Part shown: positions 1 through 8,331 of the stretch, in pieces
Layout of the letters: the number at the start of each line of letters is the position of its first letter
Position numbering within the stretch: the stretch's first letter is position 1
Assembly: GCF_001425175.1 (NCBI RefSeq)
Contig: NZ_LMDV01000001.1
Span: forward strand, 889,454 to 953,453
Direction of reading: 5' to 3'
DNA: 64,000 nt
DNA from: Nocardioides sp. Root1257
GTDB lineage: Bacteria > Actinomycetota > Actinomycetes > Propionibacteriales > Nocardioidaceae
Position numbers and translations under genes: made by a program
The notes under the pieces: generated by a model
Databases searched by the model: none
What the model was told of the DNA's origin: nothing
What the model saw: the letters and a program-made list of their open reading frames with translations, nothing else

Positions 1-536
1 AGGCCGCTCTGCCACGGCGCGTGGAAGGTCAGGTCGGGATCCCACTGCCGGCCCTGGAGGGGCTTGATCAGGTTGGCGTGCAGGTTCGGGACGCTGCCCT
101 TGTCGAGAGGCTGGATCCAGCCGAGCGAGATCATCCGCGCGGCCATCCAGTCGGTCAGCACGATCATGTCGCGGTTGATCGTCTGGCAGGACCCGAGCTG
201 GTTCTTCACCTTGGCGTAGAACTCGTTGTTGTCGTTGACGTCGTCGGTGTAGTCGACGGAGATGCCGGTCTGGTCCTCGAAGACCCGCAGGGTCGAGGTC
301 GGCTTCTTGATCGGGTCGATGTACGCCGGCCAGTTCGAGATGATCAGCTTCTTCTGGGACGCCGACACGTCGGTCGCCCGGCAGTCGGCCGGGTTGACCT
401 TGCGAGGGTCGACCCCGAAGAACGGCAGGTTGAGCGCCGCGAGGCTGACGCCCGCGAACGCGACACCACCGCCGGCCTTGAGCAACCCGCGACGAGACAG
501 TCCGCCCCGCCCACCTCCGGTGGGTCCCTGCACCAT
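1..536 (-). CDS. Polyamine-type ABC transporter substrate-binding protein (3' part outside window)
   Basis: This is the first 178 codons of an exported solute-binding protein; the rest lies beyond the window edge. Near the N-terminus a twin-arginine-like signal (LSRRGLLKAGGG) is followed by a hydrophobic stretch. The mature part contains LIISNWPAYIDP, DQTGISVDYTDDVNDNNEFYAKV and DMIVLTDWMAARMI in spaced order, which is the usual opening of PotD/SpuD-type spermidine/putrescine binding proteins. It should capture polyamines or related cations outside the membrane for an ABC importer, whose other subunits would lie to the left. It diverges from an Lrp/AsnC regulator and an FAD amine oxidase, which supports an amine-catabolism role. 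The exact ligand is not readable. Confidence 0.85.
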   Translation of the reverse strand, partial: MVQGPTGGGRGGLSRRGLLKAGGGVAFAGVSLAALNLPFFGVDPRKVNPADCRATDVSASQKKLIISNWPAYIDPIKKPTSTLRVFEDQTGISVDYTDDVNDNNEFYAKVKNQLGSCQTINRDMIVLTDWMAARMISLGWIQPLDKGSVPNLHANLIKPLQGRQWDPDLTFHAPWQSG

Positions 537-585
537 GCGGACTCCCTTCGAAACCTGCTCGACGCCTCGGATCGTGCCACGCTGA

Positions 586-650
586 GGGCCTGCCGACAAG
601 CGATCCCGTCGATACGAAACATCCTCGCAACGAAATCGCTTGTCAGGCCC
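586..650. promoter_or_regulatory. Long inverted repeat between divergent genes
   Basis: Bases 586-604 (GGGCCTG, a CCG bulge, ACAAGCGAT) pair with 635-650 (ATCGCTTGTCAGGCCC): 16 matched pairs interrupted by one three-base bulge, around a relatively A-rich 30-base loop. It lies between the divergently read binding-protein and Lrp genes, so it could be the operator of the adjacent regulator or a transcript hairpin. The pairing is seen; the role is inferred. Confidence 0.45.
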
Positions 651-722
651 GGCGACGAGCATTTCCGTGCGACACCCGTCGAGACCTTTGACCGGAGCCG
701 TCCGCTGCGGAACCATCCCCCC

Positions 723-1196
723 ATGAGCAGGAACCCTGGCCGGACGACGCAGCCGTTGGACGACGTCTCGAAGGCGATCATCGAGCAGCTCCAGCAGGAC
801 GGCCGGCGCTCGTACGCCGCCATCGGCAAGGTCGTCGGTCTCTCGGAGGCCGCGGTCCGCCAGCGCGTGCAGCGGCTGATCGAGTCCGGCGTCATGCAGG
901 TGGTCGCGGTGACCGACCCGCTCGAGCTCGGCTTCGCGCGCCAGGCGATGGTCGGGGTCCGCGTGTCCGGACCACTGGAGCCGGTCGCCGACCGTCTCGC
1001 CGAGCTCGACGAGGTGGACTACGTCGTGGTCACCGCGGGCTCCTTCGACCTGCTGGTGGAGGTCGTCTGCGAGACCGACGAGCACCTGCTCGAGCTGATC
1101 TCGGAGCGGATCCGCACCGTCGAGGGCGTGGTCGCGACCGAGACGTTCATGTACCTCAGCCTGCGCAAGCAGACCTACTCGTGGGGTGTGCGCTGA
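723..1196 (+). CDS. Lrp/AsnC-family transcriptional regulator
   Basis: The 157-residue protein has the full Lrp/AsnC layout: an N-terminal helix-turn-helix (about residues 14-62, with LQQDGRRSYAAIGKVVGLSE and VRQRVQRLIESGVM) and a C-terminal RAM/effector domain (about 70-150, with DEVDYVVVTAGSFDLLVEV). Such proteins bind DNA as oligomers and sense amino acids or amines. It diverges from a polyamine-binding protein and overlaps the downstream FAD oxidase by 16 bases, so it probably controls this amine module and is co-transcribed with the oxidase. ATG at 723 is chosen because the domain starts shortly after it; the in-frame sequence further upstream is not protein-like. Confidence 0.9.
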   Translation: MSRNPGRTTQPLDDVSKAIIEQLQQDGRRSYAAIGKVVGLSEAAVRQRVQRLIESGVMQVVAVTDPLELGFARQAMVGVRVSGPLEPVADRLAELDEVDYVVVTAGSFDLLVEVVCETDEHLLELISERIRTVEGVVATETFMYLSLRKQTYSWGVR

Positions 1197-2587
1197 GCCC
1201 CATCGGGGCCAGGGACCCGCACTACGAGCGGCTCTCGCTCTGGCACGACACCGTCGAGACGGACTGGACGCCGAGGTCGCCGCTCGACGGTGACGTCGAG
1301 GCCGACGTCGCCATCGTCGGAGCGGGCTTCACCGGGCTCTGGACCGCCCACTACCTCGCGGAGGCCGACCCCGGGCTGCGCATCGTCGTGCTCGAGGCCG
1401 AGACCGCCGGCTTCGGCGCGTCGGGACGCAACGGCGGCTGGTGCTCGGCGCTCTTCCCCGCCTCCCTGCCCACCCTCGCCGGGTACGCCGGCCGCACGGC
1501 CGCCCTCGCCCAGCACCGCGCCATGCGCGAGACCGTCGACGAGGTCGTGCGCGCCGCAGCTGCCGAGAGCATCGAGGCCGACGTCGCCCAGGGCGGCACG
1601 ATCGCGCTCGCCCGCAGCCGCGCGCAGTGGTCGCGCGCGAAGGCCGAGGTGCGCGAGGCGCGCACCTGGGACCGCGGCGAGGACGACGTCCGCCTGCTCG
1701 GGCGCAGCGAGGCCACCGCGATCCTGCGAGGCAGCCACACCCGCGGCGCGACGTACACGCCCGACTGCGCGGTCGTGCACCCCGCGCGCCTGGTGCGCGG
1801 TCTCGCGACCGCGGTCGAGCGCCGCGGCGTGACGATCCACGAGCAGACCCGGGTCACTGCGATCGAGCCCCGGCTGGCGCGCACCGAGCAGGGAGTGGTC
1901 CGCGCCCGCACGGTGCTGCGCGCGACCGAGGGCTACACCGCGTCGCTGGCCGGTGAGCGGCGCACGCTGGTGCCGGTCTACTCGCTGATCATCGCGACCG
2001 AGCCGCTGCCGCCCGAGGTCTGGGCCGAGATCGGCCTGGCCCGGCGCGAGACGTTCACCGACCACCGGCACCTCATCATCTACGGGCAGCGCACCGCCGA
2101 CGACCGACTGGTCTTCGGCGGCCGGGGCGCGCCGTACCACCTCGGCTCGCGGATCAAGCCGGAGTACGACCGCGACGAGAAGGTCTTCGCGCGGCTCTAC
2201 GCGACGCTGGTCGACCTCTTCCCGGTGCTCGCCGGCACCCGCGTCACCCACGCGTGGGGCGGCGCCCTCGGCATCCCGCGCGACTGGTGCGCCTCCGTGG
2301 GCCTGGACCAGGAGACCGGGCTCGGCTGGGCCGGTGGGTACGTCGGCGACGGGGTGAGCACGACCAACCTGGCCGGACGCACCCTGCGCGACCTCGTCCT
2401 GGGTCGCGACACCGAGCTCACCCGGCTCCCGTGGGTCGGCCACCGCTCCCCCGGCTGGGAGCGCGAGCCCCTGCGCTGGCTGGGGATCAACGCCGGCCTG
2501 CGCGCGATGACCCTCGCCGACGCCGAGGAGTCGCTCACCCGGATGCCGAGCCTGGTGGCGCGCGCGGTCGCACCCCTGCTCGGCTAG
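1181..2587 (+). CDS. FAD-dependent amine/amino-acid oxidase (DAO family)
   Basis: A 468-residue flavoprotein of the glycine/D-amino-acid oxidase fold. The dinucleotide-binding motif VAIVGAGFTGLWTAHYLAE is near residue 43, followed by EAETAGFGASGRNGGW, typical of PuuB-like gamma-glutamylputrescine oxidases and related deaminating oxidases. The C-terminal GWAGGYVGDGVSTTNLAGR fits the second FAD contact. It would oxidise an amine substrate with O2 to an aldehyde or imine, ammonia and peroxide in the cytoplasm. GTG 1181 is the likely start and overlaps the end of the lrp gene. With a polyamine importer and DDAH next door, a putrescine-, agmatine- or methylarginine-derived amine is the most plausible substrate; this is inference. 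Confidence 0.82.
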   Translation: MGCALSPIGARDPHYERLSLWHDTVETDWTPRSPLDGDVEADVAIVGAGFTGLWTAHYLAEADPGLRIVVLEAETAGFGASGRNGGWCSALFPASLPTLAGYAGRTAALAQHRAMRETVDEVVRAAAAESIEADVAQGGTIALARSRAQWSRAKAEVREARTWDRGEDDVRLLGRSEATAILRGSHTRGATYTPDCAVVHPARLVRGLATAVERRGVTIHEQTRVTAIEPRLARTEQGVVRARTVLRATEGYTASLAGERRTLVPVYSLIIATEPLPPEVWAEIGLARRETFTDHRHLIIYGQRTADDRLVFGGRGAPYHLGSRIKPEYDRDEKVFARLYATLVDLFPVLAGTRVTHAWGGALGIPRDWCASVGLDQETGLGWAGGYVGDGVSTTNLAGRTLRDLVLGRDTELTRLPWVGHRSPGWEREPLRWLGINAGLRAMTLADAEESLTRMPSLVARAVAPLLG

Positions 2588-2606
2588 GTCTGCTGGAATG
2601 GTCCGC

Positions 2607-3371
2607 ATGACCACCCGCGCACTCGTCCGCCGGCCCGGCCCCCGTCTGGTCGACGGCCTCCTCACGCACCTCGAGCGGACCCCCGTCGACCTCGACCTGG
2701 CCCTGCGCCAGTGGGAGGAGTACGTCGCAGCGCTGCGGGCCGAGGGCTGGGAGACGATCGAGGTGCCGGCAGCCGACGACTGCCCGGACGCCGTCTTCGT
2801 CGAGGACACCGTCGTGGTGCTCGACGACCTCGCCGTCATCAGCCGCCCGGGTGCCGACGAGCGCAAGCCCGAGACCGCCGCCACCGAGACGGCCCTGCGG
2901 TCACTCGGCTACCGGATCGCGCACATCGAGTCACCGGGGACGCTCGACGGTGGCGACGTGCTCAAGCACGGACGCACCGTCTGGGTGGGGCTCGGCGGAC
3001 GCACCAACGCCGAGGGCGCGGACCAGCTCGCGACCCACCTGGCCCCGCTCGGCGCGCGGGTGCTCGGCGTACCGGTGGCGAAGGTGCTGCACCTCAAGTC
3101 GGCGGTCACGGCGCTGCCCGACGGCACGGTCGTGGGCTTCGCACCCCTCGTCGACGACCCGGCCACGTGGGACACCTTCCTCCCGGTGCCCGAGGAGGGC
3201 GGCTCGCACGTGGTCGTCCTCGACAACACGAGCGTGCTGATGTCGACCAGTGCGCCACTGACCCGCGCGCTCTTCGAGGAGCGTGGCCTGCGCGTGGTCG
3301 CGGTCGACATCTCCGAGTTCGAGAAGCTCGAGGGCTGCGTGACCTGCCTGTCGGTGCGACTGCGGAGCTAG
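2607..3371 (+). CDS. ddaH: Dimethylarginine dimethylaminohydrolase (DDAH)
   Basis: The 254-residue protein matches the guanidino-modifying (pentein) fold. CPDAVFVEDTVVVLDD carries the substrate-binding acidic residues, HLKSAV supplies the catalytic His, and the C-terminal GCVTCLSVRL supplies the nucleophilic Cys (about residue 247). DDAH hydrolyses NG-methylated arginines to citrulline plus methylamine or dimethylamine. ATG 2607 is preferred because GGAATGG lies at good spacing; ATG 2598 is an alternative three codons earlier. It follows the FAD oxidase by 19 bases and likely shares its transcript. Arginine deiminase relatives share the fold, but the length and C-terminus favour DDAH. Confidence 0.88.
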   Translation: MTTRALVRRPGPRLVDGLLTHLERTPVDLDLALRQWEEYVAALRAEGWETIEVPAADDCPDAVFVEDTVVVLDDLAVISRPGADERKPETAATETALRSLGYRIAHIESPGTLDGGDVLKHGRTVWVGLGGRTNAEGADQLATHLAPLGARVLGVPVAKVLHLKSAVTALPDGTVVGFAPLVDDPATWDTFLPVPEEGGSHVVVLDNTSVLMSTSAPLTRALFEERGLRVVAVDISEFEKLEGCVTCLSVRLRS

Positions 3372-3381
3372 CCCGGCTCGT

Positions 3382-4812
3382 TCAGCCCAGGCCGTTCTCG
3401 GCCGTGTCGGCCGGCTTGCTCTCGGAGTGCAGCCAGGCGTCGAAGAACCCGTCGAGGTCCTGGCCGCTGACCTCCTCGGCGAGCGCCTGGAACTCCGCGG
3501 TCGAGCCGTTGCCGCCGCGGTGGTCGGCGACCCAGCGCCGGAGCAGCTGCCAGAAGGCGTCCTCGCCGATCCGGTTGCGCAGCGCCTGGAACGTCATGCC
3601 GCCGCGCTCGTAGACGAAGGTCGCGAAGATCCGGTCGACGCACCTGGTCCCGGTCGGGCACGGGTCGGCGACCTCGCCCTGCCAGAACGCGTCGTCGGCG
3701 TCCGTCATGGCATACATCCGGCGCATCCGCTGGTCGGCCGTCGACATCGCGTGGACCTCGGACCAGCGCCACTCCATGAAGGTCGCCGCGCCCTCGTTGA
3801 GCCAGATGTCGCTCCAGTGGTGGACCGCCACGGAGTCGCCGAACCACTGGTGGGACAGCTCGTGGACCACGGTCGACTGGTCGAGGCTCGCCGGTGAGTA
3901 CGTCGGGCGGGTCTGGTTCTCGAGCGCGAAGCCCGGCTCGAGGCTGGTGGCGAGGCCGCCGACCACCGAGAACGGGTAGGTGCCCAGCTGCGACGAGAGC
4001 CAGTGGGTGATCGCGGGAGTCTGCCGCATCAGCCGCATCGCACCGGGCTGGGCGACGGTCGGCAGCGCCTTCGACACGGCGACCAGCCACGGCAGGCCGT
4101 GGTCGACGCCGCGGGCGACGCGGAACTGCCCGGCGGCGAAGAACGCCAGGTACGGCACCATCGGCTCGTCCGCACGCCAGGTGCTCGTCACCAGGCCGCC
4201 GTGGGTGCGGCGGTGGACCTGACGGCCGTTGGAGATGACGGAGTAGCGCTTCGGCACGGTGATGCCGACCGTGATCCGGGCCTTGTCGAGCGGGTGGTCG
4301 TTGGCGGGGAACCACCAGGGCGCCATGTGCGGCTGGTTCATCGCCACGACCTCGTCCGGGCCGGCCAGCCAGTTGCTCTCCCCCGCGTAGGAGTACTGGC
4401 CCGGCCGGCCGTCGTAGCGGACCTGCACGACGACGGTCTCGCCCTCGTCCAGGCCGTGCCGGACGACCAGCTCGTGCCGGGTCTGCGAGTAGCGCACCGG
4501 CCGTCCGTCGACGCGCACCGAGCTCACGGGGAGCAGGAAGTCCAGGTCGAACCTCGAGATCGCGGCGGTGCCGCGCAGCCGGATCTCGGTCCAACCGGAG
4601 AGGCGGCCGTGACGGAAGCCGTAGCGGTCGTGGACGTCGTACGACAGCACGTCGATGCCGCCGTTGCCGTCGAGCGGGAAGTAGGAGTCGCCGATGCCCG
4701 CGGCGCCCGGGGGACGTGCGTCGGCGCCCACCGTGCGACCCGCCGCCCCGAGGGTCAGCGCCAGGGCGACACCGACGACGACAGCGGCCAGGGAACGACG
4801 GGAGCGGAGCAC
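3382..4812 (-). CDS. Exported M1-family zinc metallopeptidase
   Basis: 476 residues with an N-terminal signal peptide (RRSLAAVVVGVALALTLGAA). The zinc site HELSH is at 317-321, and a second glutamate in LNEGAATF lies at 340, exactly the HEXXH-18-E spacing of gluzincin aminopeptidases. FALENQ (296-301) stands where the family substrate motif (GAMEN-like) is expected. The N-terminal half (about 40-200) is the beta-rich M1 domain. The large helical C-terminal domain of aminopeptidase N is missing, as in short actinobacterial exported M1 proteins. It should cleave N-terminal residues from peptides outside the cell. It converges on ddaH with only 10 bases between the stops and diverges from the sulfur cluster. 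Confidence 0.9.
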   Translation of the reverse strand: MLRSRRSLAAVVVGVALALTLGAAGRTVGADARPPGAAGIGDSYFPLDGNGGIDVLSYDVHDRYGFRHGRLSGWTEIRLRGTAAISRFDLDFLLPVSSVRVDGRPVRYSQTRHELVVRHGLDEGETVVVQVRYDGRPGQYSYAGESNWLAGPDEVVAMNQPHMAPWWFPANDHPLDKARITVGITVPKRYSVISNGRQVHRRTHGGLVTSTWRADEPMVPYLAFFAAGQFRVARGVDHGLPWLVAVSKALPTVAQPGAMRLMRQTPAITHWLSSQLGTYPFSVVGGLATSLEPGFALENQTRPTYSPASLDQSTVVHELSHQWFGDSVAVHHWSDIWLNEGAATFMEWRWSEVHAMSTADQRMRRMYAMTDADDAFWQGEVADPCPTGTRCVDRIFATFVYERGGMTFQALRNRIGEDAFWQLLRRWVADHRGGNGSTAEFQALAEEVSGQDLDGFFDAWLHSESKPADTAENGLG

Positions 4813-4855
4813 CCGGGCAAGGTACCCGACCGCGCTTCCGGCACTCGCACCGTCG

Positions 4856-4898
4856 TTTGTGTTATAACTCTATTGATTCACTGTACTTAAGACGGAGG
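4856..4898 (+). promoter_or_regulatory. AT-rich promoter/operator region and strong RBS of the sulfur cluster
   Basis: A conspicuously AT-rich stretch (4856-4890, including the palindrome GTTATAAC at 4861-4868) stands out in otherwise about 70% GC sequence. It is followed by a strong Shine-Dalgarno GGAGG (4894-4898) five bases before ATG 4904. It probably holds the promoter and operator of the beta-lactamase-fold/rhodanese gene. No specific regulator can be named. Confidence 0.5.
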
Positions 4899-4903
4899 CG
4901 CGC

Positions 4904-6250
4904 ATGCAGGTCCGCACGTTGGAGGTCCCGGAGCTGGGCAACCACACCCACCTCGTCCACGACGGCCGGCACGCCCTGGTCGTCGACCCACCGCGCGACA
5001 TCGCTCCGATCGAGGCCGCCGCCGAGCAGGCCGGCGTCGAGATCGCCGCGGTCGCCGACACCCACGTCCACAACGACTACGTGTCCGGCGCCCTGGCCCT
5101 CGCCCGCCGCCACGGCGCGGACTACCTGCTCTCCGCTGACGAGCCGGTGCAGTTCGAGCGGCTCGGCGTCCGCGACGGCGACGTCGTCCCCGTCGGCCGG
5201 CTGGAGGTGACCGTCGTCGCGACGCCCGGCCACACCCGCCACCACCAGTCCTTCGTCGTCCGGGACGTCTCCCCGACCCCGCCCGCCTCCCCAGCAGCAG
5301 TCTTCAGCGGCGGCAGCCTCCTGCACGGCACCGTCGGTCGCACCGACCTCGTCGACCCCCGACTGAGCCACGAGCTGGCCCGGGCGCAGTGGTCGAGCGC
5401 GCGCACGCTGGCGCGCCTGGACCCTGCGACCCGCCTCCTCCCCACCCACGGCTTCGGCAGCTTCTGCGCCGGTGGCGCGCCGACGGAGACCGACGGGACG
5501 CTCGGCGCTGAGCTGCGGCTCAACCCGGCCCTGCTCCTCGACCGCGACCGGTTCGTCGAGGAGCTGGTCGCCGGGTTCGGGCCGGCCCCGGCCCACTACG
5601 ACCACATGGCCCCGCTCAACCGCAGCGGCGCCGGTCGCGCCCGCCCACGGCCCGGGCGTCCGGTCACCCGCGACGAGGTGACCGACGCGATCCTCGCCGG
5701 TCAGTGGGTCATCGACCTCCGCAAGCGCGCGTCCTTCGCCCGGGGTCACCTGCCCGGCTCCGTGAGCGTGGAGTACTCCCACCAGTTCGCGACGTACGTC
5801 GGCTGGCTCGTCCCGTGGGAGGAGGACTTCGTGCTCCTCTACGACTCCCCCGCGGACGTCGGCTCGGCGCTGCACGACCTGGCGTCGATCGGCATCGACG
5901 GCCCCGGCATCCACGACCTCGAGGCCGCGTCGACCCTGCGGTCGACCTTCCGGCGTACCGACTGGACCGGCTTCCGCGAGCACACCGGACCGCTGGTCGT
6001 CGTCGACGTGCGCGAGCGCGACGAGTACGACGCCGGCCACCTGCCGGGTGCCGTGCACCTGCCGGTCCACGAGGTCGACCGCCGCGGCGACGAGCTCCCG
6101 GCCGGCGAGCTCTGGGTGCACTGCCGCTCGGGCTACCGCGCGGGCATCGCCGCGAGCCTGCTGCACCGGCGCGGCCGCAGCGTCGTACACGTCGACGACT
6201 CCTGGGACCGGCTCGAGGAGCTGGCGATCGCGACGACCGTCGCCGCCTGA
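4904..6250 (+). CDS. Metallo-beta-lactamase-fold/rhodanese protein, persulfide dioxygenase-like
   Basis: 448 residues: a metallo-beta-lactamase domain (1 to about 235) followed by two rhodanese modules. The metal motif THVHND (53-58) and PGHT (H110) are present as in ETHE1-type persulfide dioxygenases. The usual GDTL aspartate is replaced by Gly (FSGGSLL, G137) and the second-metal His by Tyr59. The first rhodanese (about 260-345) lacks the catalytic Cys (LLYDSPADVG); the second (about 350-440) has it in WVHCRSGYRAG. Known relatives oxidise glutathione/bacillithiol persulfides or move sulfane sulfur in the cytoplasm. Next to a methanethiol-oxidase-like protein and a sulfur permease, a role in sulfide/persulfide handling is likely; the altered metal site leaves the exact reaction open. 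Confidence 0.78.
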   Translation: MQVRTLEVPELGNHTHLVHDGRHALVVDPPRDIAPIEAAAEQAGVEIAAVADTHVHNDYVSGALALARRHGADYLLSADEPVQFERLGVRDGDVVPVGRLEVTVVATPGHTRHHQSFVVRDVSPTPPASPAAVFSGGSLLHGTVGRTDLVDPRLSHELARAQWSSARTLARLDPATRLLPTHGFGSFCAGGAPTETDGTLGAELRLNPALLLDRDRFVEELVAGFGPAPAHYDHMAPLNRSGAGRARPRPGRPVTRDEVTDAILAGQWVIDLRKRASFARGHLPGSVSVEYSHQFATYVGWLVPWEEDFVLLYDSPADVGSALHDLASIGIDGPGIHDLEAASTLRSTFRRTDWTGFREHTGPLVVVDVRERDEYDAGHLPGAVHLPVHEVDRRGDELPAGELWVHCRSGYRAGIAASLLHRRGRSVVHVDDSWDRLEELAIATTVAA

Positions 6251-6305
6251 GCGTCCACGATGCGAGAGGTGGTGATGCGGACGTAACTTTTCTCTAGTTA
6301 GTCGA

Positions 6306-6342
6306 TTGTCTTAGACAACATGCGGGTTCATGGGAAACCCGC
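6306..6342 (+). promoter_or_regulatory. Palindrome and hairpin upstream of the SELENBP-like gene
   Basis: TTGTCTTAGACAA (6306-6318) is a perfect 5+3+5 palindrome in an AT-rich patch, shaped like a repressor site. Directly after it, GCGGGTT (6322-6328) pairs with AACCCGC (6336-6342), a seven-pair hairpin in the untranslated leader, 22 bases before GTG 6364. This suggests the gene has its own regulated promoter besides read-through from 4904. Confidence 0.45.
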
Positions 6343-6363
6343 TTCTCGGGAAGGTTCACATCT

Positions 6364-8331
6364 GTGTCCACTCCATCCACCGCGCCCACCCGTGGCCGCC
6401 GGCTCCGCCGGTCCGCCCTGGGCGCCGCGCTGGTCGCGCTCGGTCTCAGCTCCCTCCAGACCGCACCCGTCCAGGCTGACGATCCCGGCCAGCCGGTCGA
6501 CATCGCCACCCCGGCCATCCAGGCGCTGAACGCCCTCGTGCAGGGCCTCTTCAACAGCGACATCGTCGGCCAGACCTCGAAGGTGCTGGGCGGCGACGGC
6601 GAGACGTACTGGCTCACCAACCACCTGCGCTCCGACCTGGTGCCGACGACGGCCCTCCAGGACCTGGGCCTCGGCGAAGCCATCCCGAACCTCGGCCTCG
6701 GCGGCGGCAGCGCCGGCGGCGGGGTGCCCGACGACGGCAAGCGGCACGAGTACCTCGTGGTCTGGGCCGGCGACAACAACGTGCTCGACCGGACCGGCAA
6801 GCAGCTGACCAACCTGCCCGACGTCGTCACGCCGGACCTGCTCGGCAAGGGCGACCAGATCGGTCCCGACTTCTTCGCCGTCGTGGACGCCACCAAGGGC
6901 TCCGCGTCGTACGGCAAGGTCGTCAACACCGTGACGGTCGGCCCGCTCGTCGAGAACGAGCCGCACCACATGCAGTACATCTGGCACAAGGGCAACAACA
7001 TCTTCGCCGGCGGGCTGTTCACGGACGTCACCTACGTCCTGGACACCAGCAAGCTGCCCGCCCTGGAGCTCAAGCACGTCAACCTCCCCACGGACACGCT
7101 CTGCGGGTCGGTGCCCGACGCCTACTGGGTGACCAAGGACGGCTCGGCGTACGGCACCTACATGGGCGGTCCCGACGTGCCCGGACCGTGCACCTACTCC
7201 GACGGCACCACCCGGATCGGCAACGGCTTCGCCGGCTCCCCCGGTGAGCTCGTCCGGCTCGACGAGAACGGCAAGACCGTCTACGAGGCCCCGGCGACCC
7301 CGGAGACCGCGGAGACCGAGCAGCGCTGCGACAACATCCCGCAGCTGGCCGCCGCCACCTGCGCCAACCCGCACGGCATCCAGGCACGCGAGGACCTCGA
7401 CACCCTGGTGACCAGCGACTACAACGAGCCGCGCAACATCATCCTCAACCCGGTGCAGGCGCCCTCGTCGTACCTGCGCCGGCCGACGGTGCGCACCTGG
7501 GACATCTCCGACCAGGACCACCCGAAGCTGAAGGCGGTGTCCTTCCTGCCGGACGGCCCGCGCGTCGGCAAGGTGGCGCACCAGGAGGAGCCGCGGGCGG
7601 CGATGGAGACCACGGTCACCAACCTGCCTAGCCACAAGGGCGCGTTCGCCGAGACGATGCAGGGCGGCGCGATCTACTACGCCCCCGACATCACGGCCGC
7701 CAAGCCCCAGTGGCGTGAGGTCTTCGACCTCACCACGTCCAACAAGCAGGCCGACCCGAGCCGCAACCCGTACGGCGGCGGCTCCAACGGCGGGTGGCTG
7801 CAGACCAGCCTGGACGACAAGTACCTCTACCACGCGGTCGCCGGGCGCCAGCCCAGCGGCACCGACCTGGGGTCCCCGTCGTACATCCTCAAGCTGGACA
7901 TCCAGGACCTGCTCGCCGCAGGCACCGACACCACCTGCAACATCGACACGATCGAGGAGACCGTCAACGGGGGCGCGGAGAGCGACTGCCCGGCGGTGAC
8001 CGACATCCTGCCGGCGCCCGGCGGCCCGCACTGGGGCGCGCTGGACAACCTGGCGGTCGGCGACGACGGGTACTTCCACGAGACCAAGGACGTGAAGCGG
8101 ATCGCGTACTCCAACTACTTCGTGGCGCGTACCGGTCTCAACGGTGACCACCGGGTCTGCCTCGTCGACGTCGGGAGCGACCAGAAGCTCACGACCGACA
8201 CGTCGTTCAAGGACGAGACGACCGGCGACACCTGCATCGACTTCGACCGCGAGACCTGGCCGCACGGCGACTGGGGTCCGGCGAAGCCGCACTCGATGCT
8301 CTTCGTCACGGCCGATGACGACATCAAGTAA
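6364..8331 (+). CDS. Exported SELENBP1/methanethiol-oxidase-like protein
   Basis: 655 residues with a cleavable signal (arginine-rich GRRLRRS, hydrophobic core, cleavage near VQA-DDP). From about residue 128 on, the order of motifs follows the selenium-binding-protein/methanethiol oxidase family: FFAVVDATKGSASYGKVVNT, HHMQYIWHKGNN (H201/H202), TYVLDTSKLPALEL, CANPHGIQA (H337), DTLVTSDYNEP, WDISDQDHPKL, LQTSLDDKYLYHA and a C-terminal AKPHSMLF. In known members a copper enzyme converts methanethiol, O2 and water to formaldehyde, sulfide and peroxide. It is longer than the usual 430-470 residues because of an N-terminal extension and inserts. GTG 6364 has GGAAGG upstream. The family call comes from motif order, not alignment; substrate is inferred. 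Confidence 0.62.
   Translation: MSTPSTAPTRGRRLRRSALGAALVALGLSSLQTAPVQADDPGQPVDIATPAIQALNALVQGLFNSDIVGQTSKVLGGDGETYWLTNHLRSDLVPTTALQDLGLGEAIPNLGLGGGSAGGGVPDDGKRHEYLVVWAGDNNVLDRTGKQLTNLPDVVTPDLLGKGDQIGPDFFAVVDATKGSASYGKVVNTVTVGPLVENEPHHMQYIWHKGNNIFAGGLFTDVTYVLDTSKLPALELKHVNLPTDTLCGSVPDAYWVTKDGSAYGTYMGGPDVPGPCTYSDGTTRIGNGFAGSPGELVRLDENGKTVYEAPATPETAETEQRCDNIPQLAAATCANPHGIQAREDLDTLVTSDYNEPRNIILNPVQAPSSYLRRPTVRTWDISDQDHPKLKAVSFLPDGPRVGKVAHQEEPRAAMETTVTNLPSHKGAFAETMQGGAIYYAPDITAAKPQWREVFDLTTSNKQADPSRNPYGGGSNGGWLQTSLDDKYLYHAVAGRQPSGTDLGSPSYILKLDIQDLLAAGTDTTCNIDTIEETVNGGAESDCPAVTDILPAPGGPHWGALDNLAVGDDGYFHETKDVKRIAYSNYFVARTGLNGDHRVCLVDVGSDQKLTTDTSFKDETTGDTCIDFDRETWPHGDWGPAKPHSMLFVTADDDIK

Noticed and set aside
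6322..6342. A sulfur-related riboswitch (for example SAM type)
   Set aside because: Only a single short hairpin is present; no multi-stem core matching a known riboswitch was found.
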